Positions 27,298 through 35,329 of a DNA stretch of 64,000 nucleotides are shown here, in pieces; the first letter of the stretch is position 1, and each line of letters starts with the position of its first letter. The position numbers were made by a program, and so were the translations under genes. Under the pieces are notes generated by a model that searched no databases, was not told the DNA's origin, and saw nothing but the letters and a program-made list of their open reading frames with translations. Source of the DNA: JANPLD01 sp964445765 (GTDB lineage: Bacteria; Pseudomonadota; Alphaproteobacteria; Rickettsiales; UBA8987). The stretch covers positions 186,001 through 250,000 of the forward strand of contig CAYULD010000001.1 of assembly GCA_964445765.1 (NCBI GenBank), read 5' to 3'.

Positions 27298-27300
27298 TAA

Positions 27301-27630
27301 TTATTGAACTATAATTCCATCACAGTTGCCATCACCGCAAGAACCAGTTTCAAAATCATCACCAAGAACTAATAATGCGATTTGATATGCACCCGCAATT
27401 ACAACAATCGCAATTACAACCATAATAACTAAGCCCCAGTTTACTTTACCAAAGAAGGCACCAATACCTAAGAAAAATATTGCAACCGTTGCAATACCAA
27501 TTACTAAACCATTACCAACAACGCAGTCAAATGCTTCACAAATTCCATCAAATCTGTTTTCACCACCTGCATTTGCATACATTGGCAAAAAGAACATTGC
27601 CAATAAGGTATATAAATAATTTCTATTCAT
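27301..27630 (-). CDS. virB2: VirB2/TrbC-like pilin, copy 2
   Basis: The start at 27630 (MNRNYLYTLLAMFF) is chosen because GGAG lies just upstream; an ATG four codons earlier overlaps that site. The 109-residue product has a signal peptide ending YANAGG, then two hydrophobic segments around the loop GKVNWGL, matching copy 1. Cysteines again flank the core (ICEAFDC, and GSCGDGNC at the end). The similarity to copy 1 indicates tandem duplication. Confidence 0.78.
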   Translation of the reverse strand: MNRNYLYTLLAMFFLPMYANAGGENRFDGICEAFDCVVGNGLVIGIATVAIFFLGIGAFFGKVNWGLVIMVVIAIVVIAGAYQIALLVLGDDFETGSCGDGNCDGIIVQ

Positions 27631-27744
27631 TTTAATCTCCATTTTAGTTAATAAGAATTTTTAATTTCTTGAATTTCATTATAACTTGCTTTTGTTACAA
27701 GTTTGTTACAAAATTATATAAAATTTTAAGCATCAGGTAAAATC

Positions 27745-28513
27745 GTGCAAATTACTGATATAAAACAATTTTTTACGAAAGAGTTAGTCTCACTTGATAA
27801 TTCCAATCATAATAGACCGGCTAATAATTATGATTTTCTGAAAGCACTTGCCATAATATTTATGATAATTGATCATATCGGCAGTTATTTTTATCAAGAT
27901 ATTGAATTATTTAGACAAATTGGGCGTTTTGCCTTCCCAATTTTTCTATTTTTAGTGGGCTATTCAGAGAAATATAATACAAGATATAACCTGCTTTTTT
28001 ATGGCTTAGTAATTTCCCTCTCTCATAATTTTCTTATTAAATATCAACAACTTGATATTCTAGTTAGTATATTTCTAAGCCTAATTTTTATGAGAATTAT
28101 GTCTAATAAAAAAACTATTAGACATTAAAAATTGCTATGAAAGCCTTGTAATACTTATTCTTTGGAGTTTAATTACGCCACTTTTATTTTCATACGGCAC
28201 AATATCTTTTATGTTTGCATTAGCTGGATATTTTATAAAAAGACACTCAAACTCTATTCACTCTCAAATATTTTTATTTGTAACAATATTTTATAATTTG
28301 GCTTATTATTTTATATTTTCTAACGCCCCTCACAGCAACTATAACCTATTCATATTAACAATTATTGGCTCTATAACTTTTTTGTTATTAAATAATTTTA
28401 CGATTAAAAATTACAATTTTTATGGGGCTTATTTTATAAAAATGATTTCTAACAATGCCCTATTTATTTATATTTTTCACAAATTAGTTTTTATTCTAAT
28501 GTCTCAGCTTTAG
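27745..28513 (+). pseudogene. traX: TraX family protein gene split by a frameshift at an A7 run
   Basis: A GTG start with AGG seven bases upstream opens a frame encoding DFLKALAIIFMIIDHIGSYF and a run of membrane segments, typical of TraX/acyltransferase-like proteins. The frame ends at 28128 just after seven A residues (28108-28114). The downstream frame, read from the same run, continues without a break as KLLDIKNCYESLVILIL and through SFMFALAGYF to the stop at 28513, giving a total near 255 residues, a normal TraX length. It is a one-base indel, a sequencing error or a slippage site. TraX is linked to conjugative pilin acetylation. Confidence 0.8.
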
Positions 28514-28523
28514 TTGATTTCAA

Positions 28524-29468
28524 CTAATTACCAAAATCAAAATAATCAGGGATTTTTGCTTCAATCAGCGGAAATAAATTATTCTTGTGAGAGGTTTTCC
28601 AAGAATGCAGATGCAGATTATTTCCAAGCCCTTCAACAAATGCATTCGCACCGCCATATTTTCCATCACCTAAAATGGGAAAGCCCTCTTCCGCTAAATG
28701 GGCTCTAATCTGATGTTTTCTGCCAGTTTTAGGAAAAACTTCTAATAATGTAAGTTTATTAGCAAAGTTTTCTTTAACCTTATATTCTGTAACGGCAATT
28801 TTGCCATTTTGATAATCAACCATCATTTTTTCGCTTCCACCTGCTGCCCTTCTGGGTGCTAGAGGTTTTGCAATTCTGCCTTTTTGCATTGGCACTCTGC
28901 CAACAACTAGTGCTAAATATGATTTTTCAATTTCTTTATTCTTAAAACTTTCAGTTAGTAATCTTGCATATTCAACATTTCTTGCAATCAGCAAAACGCC
29001 TGAGGTATCTTTATCAATTCTATGAACTAAAAGTGGCCTTTCCTCAGAATCAAATTTTAAGAAATCCAGTAATAAATCAACACTTATAACAACGCCACTT
29101 CCGCCTTGAGTTGCAATACCTTGCGGTTTATTTATGGCTATAATATTTTCATCTTTATAAATAATATTATTTATTAAATATTTTTCTGCATCTTCTAATT
29201 TGCCAACTGGCTTTTTCTTATGGATTACTAAGCCTTCTGTGGCTTTTGCTTTTTCATCATTTTGGCTTGCAGGAATGTAAATTTCATCATTTAGCTTAAC
29301 AAGATAAGTTTGTTTTTGAGATTTTCCATTTACACGAATTGCCCTTTTTCTGAGCAATTTTTGCATAAACGCATAGGGAAATGGCAACTTAACTTTCTTT
29401 AGAAACTTAGAAAGCTCAAGCCCTTCATATTCTTTTTTAACTATTATTTTTGTGCCTTGTTGCGACAT
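28524..29468 (-). CDS. rluC: RluA-family 23S rRNA pseudouridine synthase (RluC-like)
   Basis: The 314-residue product has an N-terminal S4-like domain (LSKFLKK, LLRKRAIRVNGK), then the catalytic motif LLVHRIDKDTSGVLLIARN with the active Asp, and the C-terminal HQIRAHLAEEGFPILGDGKYGG. It converts uridines in 23S rRNA to pseudouridine. RluC versus RluD specificity is a judgement from overall resemblance. It lies six bases after crcB. Confidence 0.9.
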   Translation of the reverse strand: MSQQGTKIIVKKEYEGLELSKFLKKVKLPFPYAFMQKLLRKRAIRVNGKSQKQTYLVKLNDEIYIPASQNDEKAKATEGLVIHKKKPVGKLEDAEKYLINNIIYKDENIIAINKPQGIATQGGSGVVISVDLLLDFLKFDSEERPLLVHRIDKDTSGVLLIARNVEYARLLTESFKNKEIEKSYLALVVGRVPMQKGRIAKPLAPRRAAGGSEKMMVDYQNGKIAVTEYKVKENFANKLTLLEVFPKTGRKHQIRAHLAEEGFPILGDGKYGGANAFVEGLGNNLHLHSWKTSHKNNLFPLIEAKIPDYFDFGN

Positions 29469-29474
29469 ATAAAT

Positions 29475-29861
29475 TTATTTTGCGATTAAATATCCACTAT
29501 AAACCGCCACTATGCCCAAAAATATTGATAAAACAACATATATTAAGCCATTAACAACCTGACCTTTTTGCACAAATTGTAAAAAATCTAATGTGAATGA
29601 GGAAAATGTTGTGAACCCACCCAAAAACCCTATAGCAATTAGCGGTTTGATAATATTAAATGAGCTTGCAGAAAAAGCACCCTTTTCAAAGCCAGCAAAA
29701 ATAAGCCCTATAAAAAAGCTACCTACTATATTTGCTACTAAAACATAATTTATATATTCTGGAATTTTTGAGCGGATATTTTCTGAAAACGCAAGTAAAA
29801 CGCTGTATCTTGCAACGCATCCAAGCATTCCGCCGATTGCTACTAGTAAGATATTTTGCAT
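29475..29861 (-). CDS. crcB: Fluoride efflux channel CrcB/Fluc
   Basis: The 128-residue product has four membrane segments and the family motifs GGMLGCVARY, NIVGSFFIGL and GFLGGFTTFSSFTLD. Fluc channels form antiparallel dimers that export fluoride. The length is normal for a single-gene homodimeric form. It is 6 bp upstream of rluC. No fluoride riboswitch is evident in front of it; the upstream DNA is a repeat island. Confidence 0.92.
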   Translation of the reverse strand: MQNILLVAIGGMLGCVARYSVLLAFSENIRSKIPEYINYVLVANIVGSFFIGLIFAGFEKGAFSASSFNIIKPLIAIGFLGGFTTFSSFTLDFLQFVQKGQVVNGLIYVVLSIFLGIVAVYSGYLIAK

Positions 29862-29910
29862 AAAAATATAGTTATTGGTTATTATATTATTTTAAGCTAA
29901 TATGAGCTTA

Positions 29911-30194
29911 GAATAAAGTGGCGAGTGGCTTTGTCATTACCTGAATTTTTGCAATAGGCAAAAATTCTAAGGTAATCCATAATTGTCATCTTGAGCGAAG
30001 CGAAAGATCTAGAAGGAATATATTTCAACCAGATTTCTCGCTCTGCTCGAAATGACGCCATTTTCATTAAAAAAGTTTTGCTAAACTTTTTATAAATGGA
30101 TACCCCTAACCCCCAAGCCCTAACCCCTAACACCTAAAACCTAGCCCCTAACTCCCCCCTCTTTATCTCGCCCCGCAAGCAGGGGGAGAAATTA
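29911..30194. repeat. Modular repeat island between crcB and miaA
   Basis: In order it contains a GTGGCGAGTGGC stretch; a hairpin at 29936-29976 (ATTACCT...AATTTTTGC / GCAAAAATT...AGGTAAT); a palindrome at 29985-30056 (GAGCGAAGCGAAAGATC / GATTTCTCGCTCTGCTC); a truncated GGATACCCCTA element near 30098; a degenerate CCCTAACCCC-type tract at about 30106-30150; and a CTCGCCCCGCAAGCAGGGGG hairpin at about 30167-30190. A possible 78-codon ORF here is only a reading of repeats. Confidence 0.8.
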
Positions 30195-31100
30195 TCAACC
30201 ATTAACCATCACCCCCCAACCTCGCCACCAAGTAAATTGTCGCTTAGCGTAATTTCTAGTAGCTTGTTGTGCTTTTGAGATTGCATCTTGAAGGGTAATT
30301 TTACCATCTAAATATGCGATAATTTCCCTTAAGCCGTGAGCTTTATAGGCAGGCAAATTATTATTTTCAGAATTTATACCATTCTCCAACCAAATTTCTC
30401 TTACTTTTTTAGCCTCATCAAGCAGGCCATTTTCAAACATATTTTCAAATCTGGTATTGATTTTTTTGTAAATTTCTTCTCTGGGCTTATTTATAAAATA
30501 TATGTCAAAAATATTTTTATCAAAAAATTTTTTTTGTGGTTTTTTATTCCACTCAGAAATTGAAACACCCGTAAAATCCTTTACTTCTAAGGCTCTCAAG
30601 ATTCTTTGTGTATCATTAGGTTTTATTTTGCCCACCCCTTCCGGATCAATATTTTTTAGTATATCATATAGGTAAGATTTCTTTTCCAGCTCATTATTTT
30701 TTATCAAGCAGAGATTTATATATTTTTGTTTGATTTCTGGCGGGATTTTTGGAATTTCCGAAACTCCTTCCACTATTGATTTTAGATATAAGCCTGTTCC
30801 GCCTACTAAAATTGGGGTTTTGCTCTTCCCTCTTATTTTATGTATTAATGGAACAGCCATTTCAAGCCACTCAGATAAATCTGAATGGTGAAGAATTGAT
30901 TTCACGCCATATAAATGATGCGGAATATTTTCTTTTTCTGCTTCTTTTGGCTGGTTAGTGATAATTGGAATTTCTTGATAAATCTGCATTGAATCAGCGT
31001 TGATAATCTCAGCGTTACCAATTTTCTTTGCAAGATTTACAGCAAATTCTGTTTTACCGCTTGCGGTTGCTCCAAAAATTATGTGAATTTTTTCACTCAA
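30195..31100 (-). CDS. miaA: tRNA dimethylallyltransferase
   Basis: The 301-residue product begins with the P-loop GATASGKTEFAVNLA and contains NADSMQIYQE, GGTGLYLKSIVEG and NDTQRILRALEV, then YAKRQFTWWRG at the C-terminus. It adds the isopentenyl group to A37 of tRNAs reading UNN codons. The last seven residues (WGVMVNG) run into the adjacent repeat island, so the original C-terminus has probably been replaced; the catalytic part is complete. Confidence 0.93.
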   Translation of the reverse strand: MSEKIHIIFGATASGKTEFAVNLAKKIGNAEIINADSMQIYQEIPIITNQPKEAEKENIPHHLYGVKSILHHSDLSEWLEMAVPLIHKIRGKSKTPILVGGTGLYLKSIVEGVSEIPKIPPEIKQKYINLCLIKNNELEKKSYLYDILKNIDPEGVGKIKPNDTQRILRALEVKDFTGVSISEWNKKPQKKFFDKNIFDIYFINKPREEIYKKINTRFENMFENGLLDEAKKVREIWLENGINSENNNLPAYKAHGLREIIAYLDGKITLQDAISKAQQATRNYAKRQFTWWRGWGVMVNG

Positions 31101-31174
31101 TTTTGCAATTGTTAAGTTAATTTAAGAAACTAATTAATATTTTTTATGTAAATTTTACAATAAATAAAGTTTTT

Positions 31175-31321
31175 ATGGTGCATAAAAAATTAACATTACC
31201 TCAAAAAATTTGTCTAACTTGCAAAAAGCCTTTTAGCTGGCGTAAAAAATGGCAAAAAGATTGGAAAAATATTAAGTTTTGCTCCGATAAATGCAGAAAA
31301 TCTAAAAACAATGAAAAATAG
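31175..31321 (+). CDS. DUF2256 family zinc-ribbon miniprotein
   Basis: This 48-residue ORF encodes the complete DUF2256 pattern: LPQKICLTCKKPFSWRKKW, then W and KFCSDKCRK. Two CXXC/CXXXC pairs (C13, C16, C36, C40) are placed to bind zinc. The family is of unknown function and always this short. It is transcribed divergently from miaA and in the same direction as the SDR gene that follows 60 bp later. Confidence 0.85.
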   Translation: MVHKKLTLPQKICLTCKKPFSWRKKWQKDWKNIKFCSDKCRKSKNNEK

Positions 31322-31381
31322 TTAAGTATTTAATTAAGTTATAATGATTAATTTAATTATAGAATTATAACTTAAAAAAAT

Positions 31382-32122
31382 ATGTCTAACTATCTTATTA
31401 TTGCTGCAAATAGTGATATTGCCAAAGAAACTATAAAAATTTTGAAGGGCAAAAACCCTGCTAATAAATTTTTTATTACCGCCAGAAAAATTGAGGATTT
31501 AGAAAATCTCAAGCAAGAATTTTCTTGTGAGGGTGAAACGCTAGATGCCTCTGATTTTCAAGCAACTGAAAATATTTTTTCTAAGGCTTTGGAATATCTT
31601 GGTAATATAGATGGCGTATGTAATTTTGCAGGCTCAGTTATATTAAAGCCGGCACATCTTACAAGTTTTGAGGAATATACAAGCACCATTAATACAAGCC
31701 TCACAACTGCTTTTTCAGTTACTAGATGTGCTGGAAAATTTATGAAAAATGGTGGCTCAGTGGTTTTAATTGCATCAGCGGTTGCAATGCATGGTATTTC
31801 TAATCACGAAGCTATTGCTGCTGCAAAAGGCGGGGTGGTTGCATTGGCAAAATCTGCGGCTGCAACTTATGCAAATCAAAATTTGCGTTTTAATGTTGTT
31901 GCACCGGGTTTAACTGAAACTAAGCTCACTAAAAAAATTACTGCAAGTGAAGCAAGCCTTAAGTTTTCAACTGCTATGCACGCACTTGGCAGAATTGGTA
32001 AAAAAGAAGATATTGCAAATGCGGTATCATTCTTACTATCTGAAGAAGCTAATTTCATCACCGCACAAGTTTTAGCGGTTGATGGTGGGCTTTCTTCAAT
32101 ACAACCAAAAATTAAAATTTAA
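31382..32122 (+). CDS. SDR-fold oxidoreductase lacking the usual catalytic tyrosine
   Basis: The 246-residue product has the Rossmann start YLIIAANSDIAKETI, the NFAG motif (VCNFAGSV), a GGSVVLIASAVAMHG strand with Ser, and a C-terminal AVDGGLSS typical of SDR dehydrogenases. The position of the YxxxK motif reads AIAAAK, so the Lys is present but the Tyr is not. It may bind NAD(P) with altered chemistry. The substrate is unknown. It is followed two bases later by the epimerase gene. Confidence 0.8.
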   Translation: MSNYLIIAANSDIAKETIKILKGKNPANKFFITARKIEDLENLKQEFSCEGETLDASDFQATENIFSKALEYLGNIDGVCNFAGSVILKPAHLTSFEEYTSTINTSLTTAFSVTRCAGKFMKNGGSVVLIASAVAMHGISNHEAIAAAKGGVVALAKSAAATYANQNLRFNVVAPGLTETKLTKKITASEASLKFSTAMHALGRIGKKEDIANAVSFLLSEEANFITAQVLAVDGGLSSIQPKIKI

Positions 32123-32124
32123 TT

Positions 32125-33039
32125 ATGAAATTTCTTATTTCAGGTGGCACAGGATTTATTGGCTCTAGCTTTATTAAAGCTCATAACATTGCAGAAAATA
32201 AATTTATTATTTTAACACGCAATAAAGATAAAGCTGAAAAAAAATTCGCCAATATTAATAAATATAATAATATCATATTTGTTAAAAGCCTTGAAAACCT
32301 TACAGATTTTGAAGAAATTGATATCGTGCTTAATTTTGCAGGTGAGCCCATTGCTGATAAAAAATGGTGTGATAAACAAAAAGCAATTTTGCTAGAAAGC
32401 AGAATAAATATCACCAAAGATTTATATAATTACATTAAAATACTTAAGCAAAAACCTAAATTTTTTGTTAGTGCTTCTGCGATTGGTTATTACGGTAGAA
32501 ATGATGATTATACTAATCTCTCTGAAGAATCCCCAAAAGGCAATGAATTTACTTCTGATTTATGTGCAAGCTGGGAATATGAAGCTAAAAAATTCGCTGA
32601 ATTATCTATTAACACAGCAATTATTAGGCTAGGAATTGTTCTTGGTAAAAATCAGGGAGCATTAAAGAAAATGCTTCCAGCTTTTAAGTTAAATCTTGGT
32701 GGAAAATTAGGCAGTGGCAAGCAGGTTATGTCTTGGATTCATATTGATGATGTAATTTCTGCGATAGATTATTTAATCAATAAAAACCTAAGCGGAATTT
32801 TTAATTTAACTTCGCCAAACCCTGTTTCAAATGAAGAATTTAGTAAAATTTTAGCAAGTAAATTAAATAGATTATCAATATTTAATATGCCAAGTTTTGT
32901 AGTAAAAATACTTTTTGGTGAAATGGGCGATGCTTTATTGCTTAATGGTCAAAAAGTTTTACCAAAAAGATTGCTTAGTGAAAACTTCAAATTCAAATTT
33001 GATAATTTAGAACAAGCCTTGGGGGATATTGTAAATTAA
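32125..33039 (+). CDS. TIGR01777-family NAD-dependent epimerase-like protein (YfcH type)
   Basis: The 304-residue product opens with KFLISGGTGFIGSSFI, then LNFAGEPIADKKWCDKQKAILLESR, a hallmark of the YfcH/TIGR01777 family. VSASAIGYYGRN follows with the YYG motif, and a C-terminal DUF1731-like segment (LPKRLLSENFKFKF). The family's physiological substrate is unknown. It is probably co-transcribed with the SDR gene. Its stop overlaps that of yajQ by four bases. Confidence 0.88.
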   Translation: MKFLISGGTGFIGSSFIKAHNIAENKFIILTRNKDKAEKKFANINKYNNIIFVKSLENLTDFEEIDIVLNFAGEPIADKKWCDKQKAILLESRINITKDLYNYIKILKQKPKFFVSASAIGYYGRNDDYTNLSEESPKGNEFTSDLCASWEYEAKKFAELSINTAIIRLGIVLGKNQGALKKMLPAFKLNLGGKLGSGKQVMSWIHIDDVISAIDYLINKNLSGIFNLTSPNPVSNEEFSKILASKLNRLSIFNMPSFVVKILFGEMGDALLLNGQKVLPKRLLSENFKFKFDNLEQALGDIVN

Positions 33040-33521
33040 TCCCTAAAGTTAATAAATTGAAGGGGGAGATCAATTTCAGAGCTTTTAACTAATTGAATTG
33101 CCTGTTGTAAATCATCACGATTTTTGCCTGCAACTCTAACTTGCTCCGCCTGAATTGATGCTTGAACTTTAATTTTGCTATCTTTAATAATTTTAACAAT
33201 TTTTTTTGCGTTTTCTTGATCAATACCTTTTTTAACTTTAACAATTTGCCTAATCATTCCGCCGCTTGCAGATTCAGGCTTTTGGAAATCAAGGCATTTA
33301 ATATCAAGTTTTCTGCGGGTGATATAGGTTTTTAACATTTCGTGAATAGCTTTATGCTTCATATCATCATCAGCTAAGATGGTGATTGTTTCAGCATCTC
33401 TTTTTAGTTCTGATTTTGAGCCCTTAAAATCATATCTATTTTGAATTTCACGAACGCAAGAATTAACAGCATTATCAACTTCTTGCATATCAGTTTCTGA
33501 AACAATATCAAAGCTTGGCAT
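33036..33521 (-). CDS. yajQ: YajQ family nucleotide-binding protein
   Basis: The 161-residue product starts MPSFDIVSETDMQEVDNAVN and contains EIQNRYDFKGSKSEL, GGMIRQIVKVKKGI, and VRVAGKNRDDLQQAIQLVK, all diagnostic of YajQ. Some homologues bind cyclic di-GMP and act on transcription; in others the role is unclear. Linkage to a c-di-GMP circuit here is weak because the only GGDEF protein in the window looks inactive. Confidence 0.92.
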   Translation of the reverse strand: MPSFDIVSETDMQEVDNAVNSCVREIQNRYDFKGSKSELKRDAETITILADDDMKHKAIHEMLKTYITRRKLDIKCLDFQKPESASGGMIRQIVKVKKGIDQENAKKIVKIIKDSKIKVQASIQAEQVRVAGKNRDDLQQAIQLVKSSEIDLPLQFINFRD

Positions 33522-33532
33522 ATATATTAGAA

Positions 33533-33844
33533 TTATTGATTGTTTTTAACAATTTTTTTAACTTCCTCTTTTACAATTTTGCGGATTATCTCTTCAAAAT
33601 TTTGATTAGAGTTAACATTATTTTTATTATTATTTGAAATGCTAGGCAACATAAAATTTGAAGATTTTTCTTTCATAGCATTAGCAATTTGTGGCTTAAA
33701 ACTATTAGCCTGCAAAGCAAGTTTTATCATACTACGAATTGCCTCCGCACGAGATTTCATACCATTTTCAACTTTCCAAACATCAATTTTTTTGATGTCA
33801 TCTGCTGATAATTGTAGATGCAAATTTTGAAATTCTTCCTTCAT
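33533..33844 (-). CDS. Ribbon-helix-helix DNA-binding regulator
   Basis: The 103-residue product has an RHH-like N-terminus: a beta strand LHLQLSADDIKKID, then helices with SRAEAIRSMIKLALQ. The second half is an Asn-rich linker and a Lys/Glu-rich helix (IIRKIVKEEVKKIVK). RHH proteins usually autoregulate. It is divergent from the XRE-type gene, with repeated TACAAT/ATTGTA palindromes between them, which are plausible binding sites. It could be an antitoxin, but no toxin gene is adjacent. Confidence 0.65.
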   Translation of the reverse strand: MKEEFQNLHLQLSADDIKKIDVWKVENGMKSRAEAIRSMIKLALQANSFKPQIANAMKEKSSNFMLPSISNNNKNNVNSNQNFEEIIRKIVKEEVKKIVKNNQ

Positions 33845-33868
33845 AAAATTAAAAATATGTGTGTTAAA

Positions 33869-33911
33869 TACAATTATTGTATATTAATTGTTGACTTGTA
33901 TAATAATTGTA
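33869..33911. promoter_or_regulatory. Paired palindromic operator candidates between RHH and XRE genes
   Basis: A perfect 13-base palindrome, TACAATTATTGTA, lies at 33869-33881. A near copy, TATAATAATTGTA, lies at 33899-33911, centre-to-centre 30 bases or about three helical turns. A TTGACT resembling a -35 box sits at 33891-33896 between them, and two TTTGTATA half-like sites follow near 33917-33937. The arrangement fits a shared operator for the flanking divergent regulators. Confidence 0.45.
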
Positions 33912-33987
33912 TTATTTTTGTATATAGTTTGTATATTTTATGTATAAATATAAACCTACAATTTAATTACATATACCATTAATTGAT

Positions 33988-34359
33988 ATGGAAGCGAACA
34001 AAAAAATTAAAAAAAACAAAAATATTGCTGAAAATATCGGCAAAAACATTAGATATTTTAGGAAATTACAAGGTTTCAGCTTGCTTGAGCTTGCCAGTAA
34101 AATTGGCATTAGCCCTCAGCAATTACAAAAATATGAAACTGGAAATAATAGAATCAGTGCGGAAAAATTACTTGAGGTTGCAAACGCCCTCAAAACGCCA
34201 TTAACACAACTTTGTAAGCCAAATTATGAAGGCAATTTCAACTTAATTTTAACCCCAGATATTGAAAAATTGCTAGAATTTTACAGCAAAATCAACTCAA
34301 AAGAAGTTAAAAAACTTATACTGCAAAACACTATATTATTCGCTAATTTTGGTGCTTAA
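33988..34359 (+). CDS. XRE-type helix-turn-helix transcriptional regulator
   Basis: The 123-residue product has a Lys-rich N-terminus and a Cro/CI-type HTH at about residues 18-72: IGKNIRYFRKLQGFSLLELASKIGISPQQLQKYETGNNRISAEKL. The C-terminal 45 residues (LEFYSKINSKEVKKLIL) are a helical dimerisation-like segment. Similar short XRE regulators are common in alphaproteobacteria. It faces the RHH gene across candidate operators. Confidence 0.85.
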   Translation: MEANKKIKKNKNIAENIGKNIRYFRKLQGFSLLELASKIGISPQQLQKYETGNNRISAEKLLEVANALKTPLTQLCKPNYEGNFNLILTPDIEKLLEFYSKINSKEVKKLILQNTILFANFGA

Positions 34360-34373
34360 AAATATGCTAAAAA

Positions 34374-35048
34374 CTAAGGTATTTTCATAAATTTATGAGT
34401 TTGCAGGCTTATTATATAATTATTTTCACGGGCGATATTAATGGTTTTTTCTAAATTAGCTTGGTTTTTAGCATCATCATAATCATCAATTGGTTGCACA
34501 TAAACTGGTATATTATATTCCCCCTGCCCTAAATCTGGAACTTCAGAATATTTCTCATCATTAGCAGAAATTAAAAACTTAAATGCGGTTATTTTAGGCA
34601 GTAAATCCGGCCTAATTTTAGCATATTTTGAGGTATTCTTTGGCGAGCAAATAATTTGCACTCTATTATCTAAATCTCTAAAAATTGTTCCATTAGTTTC
34701 AATTTGAACAGAAAAACCTTCATTTAATAGCTTCTCACATAAAATTTCAATTGGTTGCCTCATTGGCTCACCACCTGTAATTACAACAAGATTATAGCTT
34801 CTTATACCATTACTATTTAGAGATTTTTCTTTAACCTCAGAAATTATATCATTAAGGTGCGTTTGCTTAAAACTTTCAAATTCTGTATCACAAAAACTGC
34901 ACGCTAAATTGCACCCGCCTAAACGCAAAAATACTGATGGAACACCAGTATTAGGCCCTTCACCTTGAATGGTAGAAAAAATTTCTTGCACATCAAAAAA
35001 ATCAGTTTTTATATTAACTGGTGCTCTTTTAGGGTTTTTACCGAACAT
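34374..35048 (-). CDS. queE: 7-carboxy-7-deazaguanine synthase
   Basis: The 224-residue radical SAM protein starts with VQEIFSTIQGEGPNTGVPSVFLRLGGCNL; the cluster motif is CNLACSFC (CX3CX2C). VVITGGEPMRQPI and VQIETNGT follow, as in QueE. It forms the deazaguanine ring in queuosine synthesis and matches the presence of tgt at 51.4 kb. Other que genes are not in the window. Confidence 0.93.
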   Translation of the reverse strand: MFGKNPKRAPVNIKTDFFDVQEIFSTIQGEGPNTGVPSVFLRLGGCNLACSFCDTEFESFKQTHLNDIISEVKEKSLNSNGIRSYNLVVITGGEPMRQPIEILCEKLLNEGFSVQIETNGTIFRDLDNRVQIICSPKNTSKYAKIRPDLLPKITAFKFLISANDEKYSEVPDLGQGEYNIPVYVQPIDDYDDAKNQANLEKTINIARENNYIISLQTHKFMKIP

Positions 35049-35105
35049 TCTATTGACTAAAAAAAGTTTTTTTATTACTTAAAAACTATATAATAAATTA
35101 ATATT

Positions 35106-35264
35106 ATGCAATTTGAAACTATTGAAACTAGTAAGAAAAATGTAGCTTGTGATGGCGGCAAGGGTTCACTTGGGCATCCAAGGGTTTGGCTTACCTTTCC
35201 ACAAGATAAAAATGAGATAGTTTGCCCATATTGCTCTAGAAAATATGTTTATAAATCTAATTAA
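35106..35264 (+). CDS. Zinc-finger CHCC domain miniprotein (NDUFS6-like)
   Basis: This 52-residue ORF reads as a complete zf-CHCC protein: ACDGGKGSLGHPRVWLTF, then VCPYCSRKYVY. It has Cys, His and the CXXC pair in the usual order. The same domain occurs in the complex I subunit NDUFS6, and short alphaproteobacterial versions are widespread. The role is presumed linked to complex I but not shown. It is divergent from queE. Confidence 0.8.
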   Translation: MQFETIETSKKNVACDGGKGSLGHPRVWLTFPQDKNEIVCPYCSRKYVYKSN

Positions 35265-35329
35265 ATTAAGATTTTTATATCTTTTTACATTTCAAGACAT
35301 AGCATCAAGAATTAACTTTAAGTTGAAAG

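Noticed and set aside
29897..30133. A 78-codon minus-strand ORF (MLGVRAWGLGV...)
   Set aside because: It reads straight through repeat modules; segments such as FRAEREIW and SFASLKMT are translations of palindromes found elsewhere in the window.
33983..34204. Alternative-frame ORF overlapping the XRE regulator
   Set aside because: The overlapping frame encodes a clear HTH domain; this one is a shadow.
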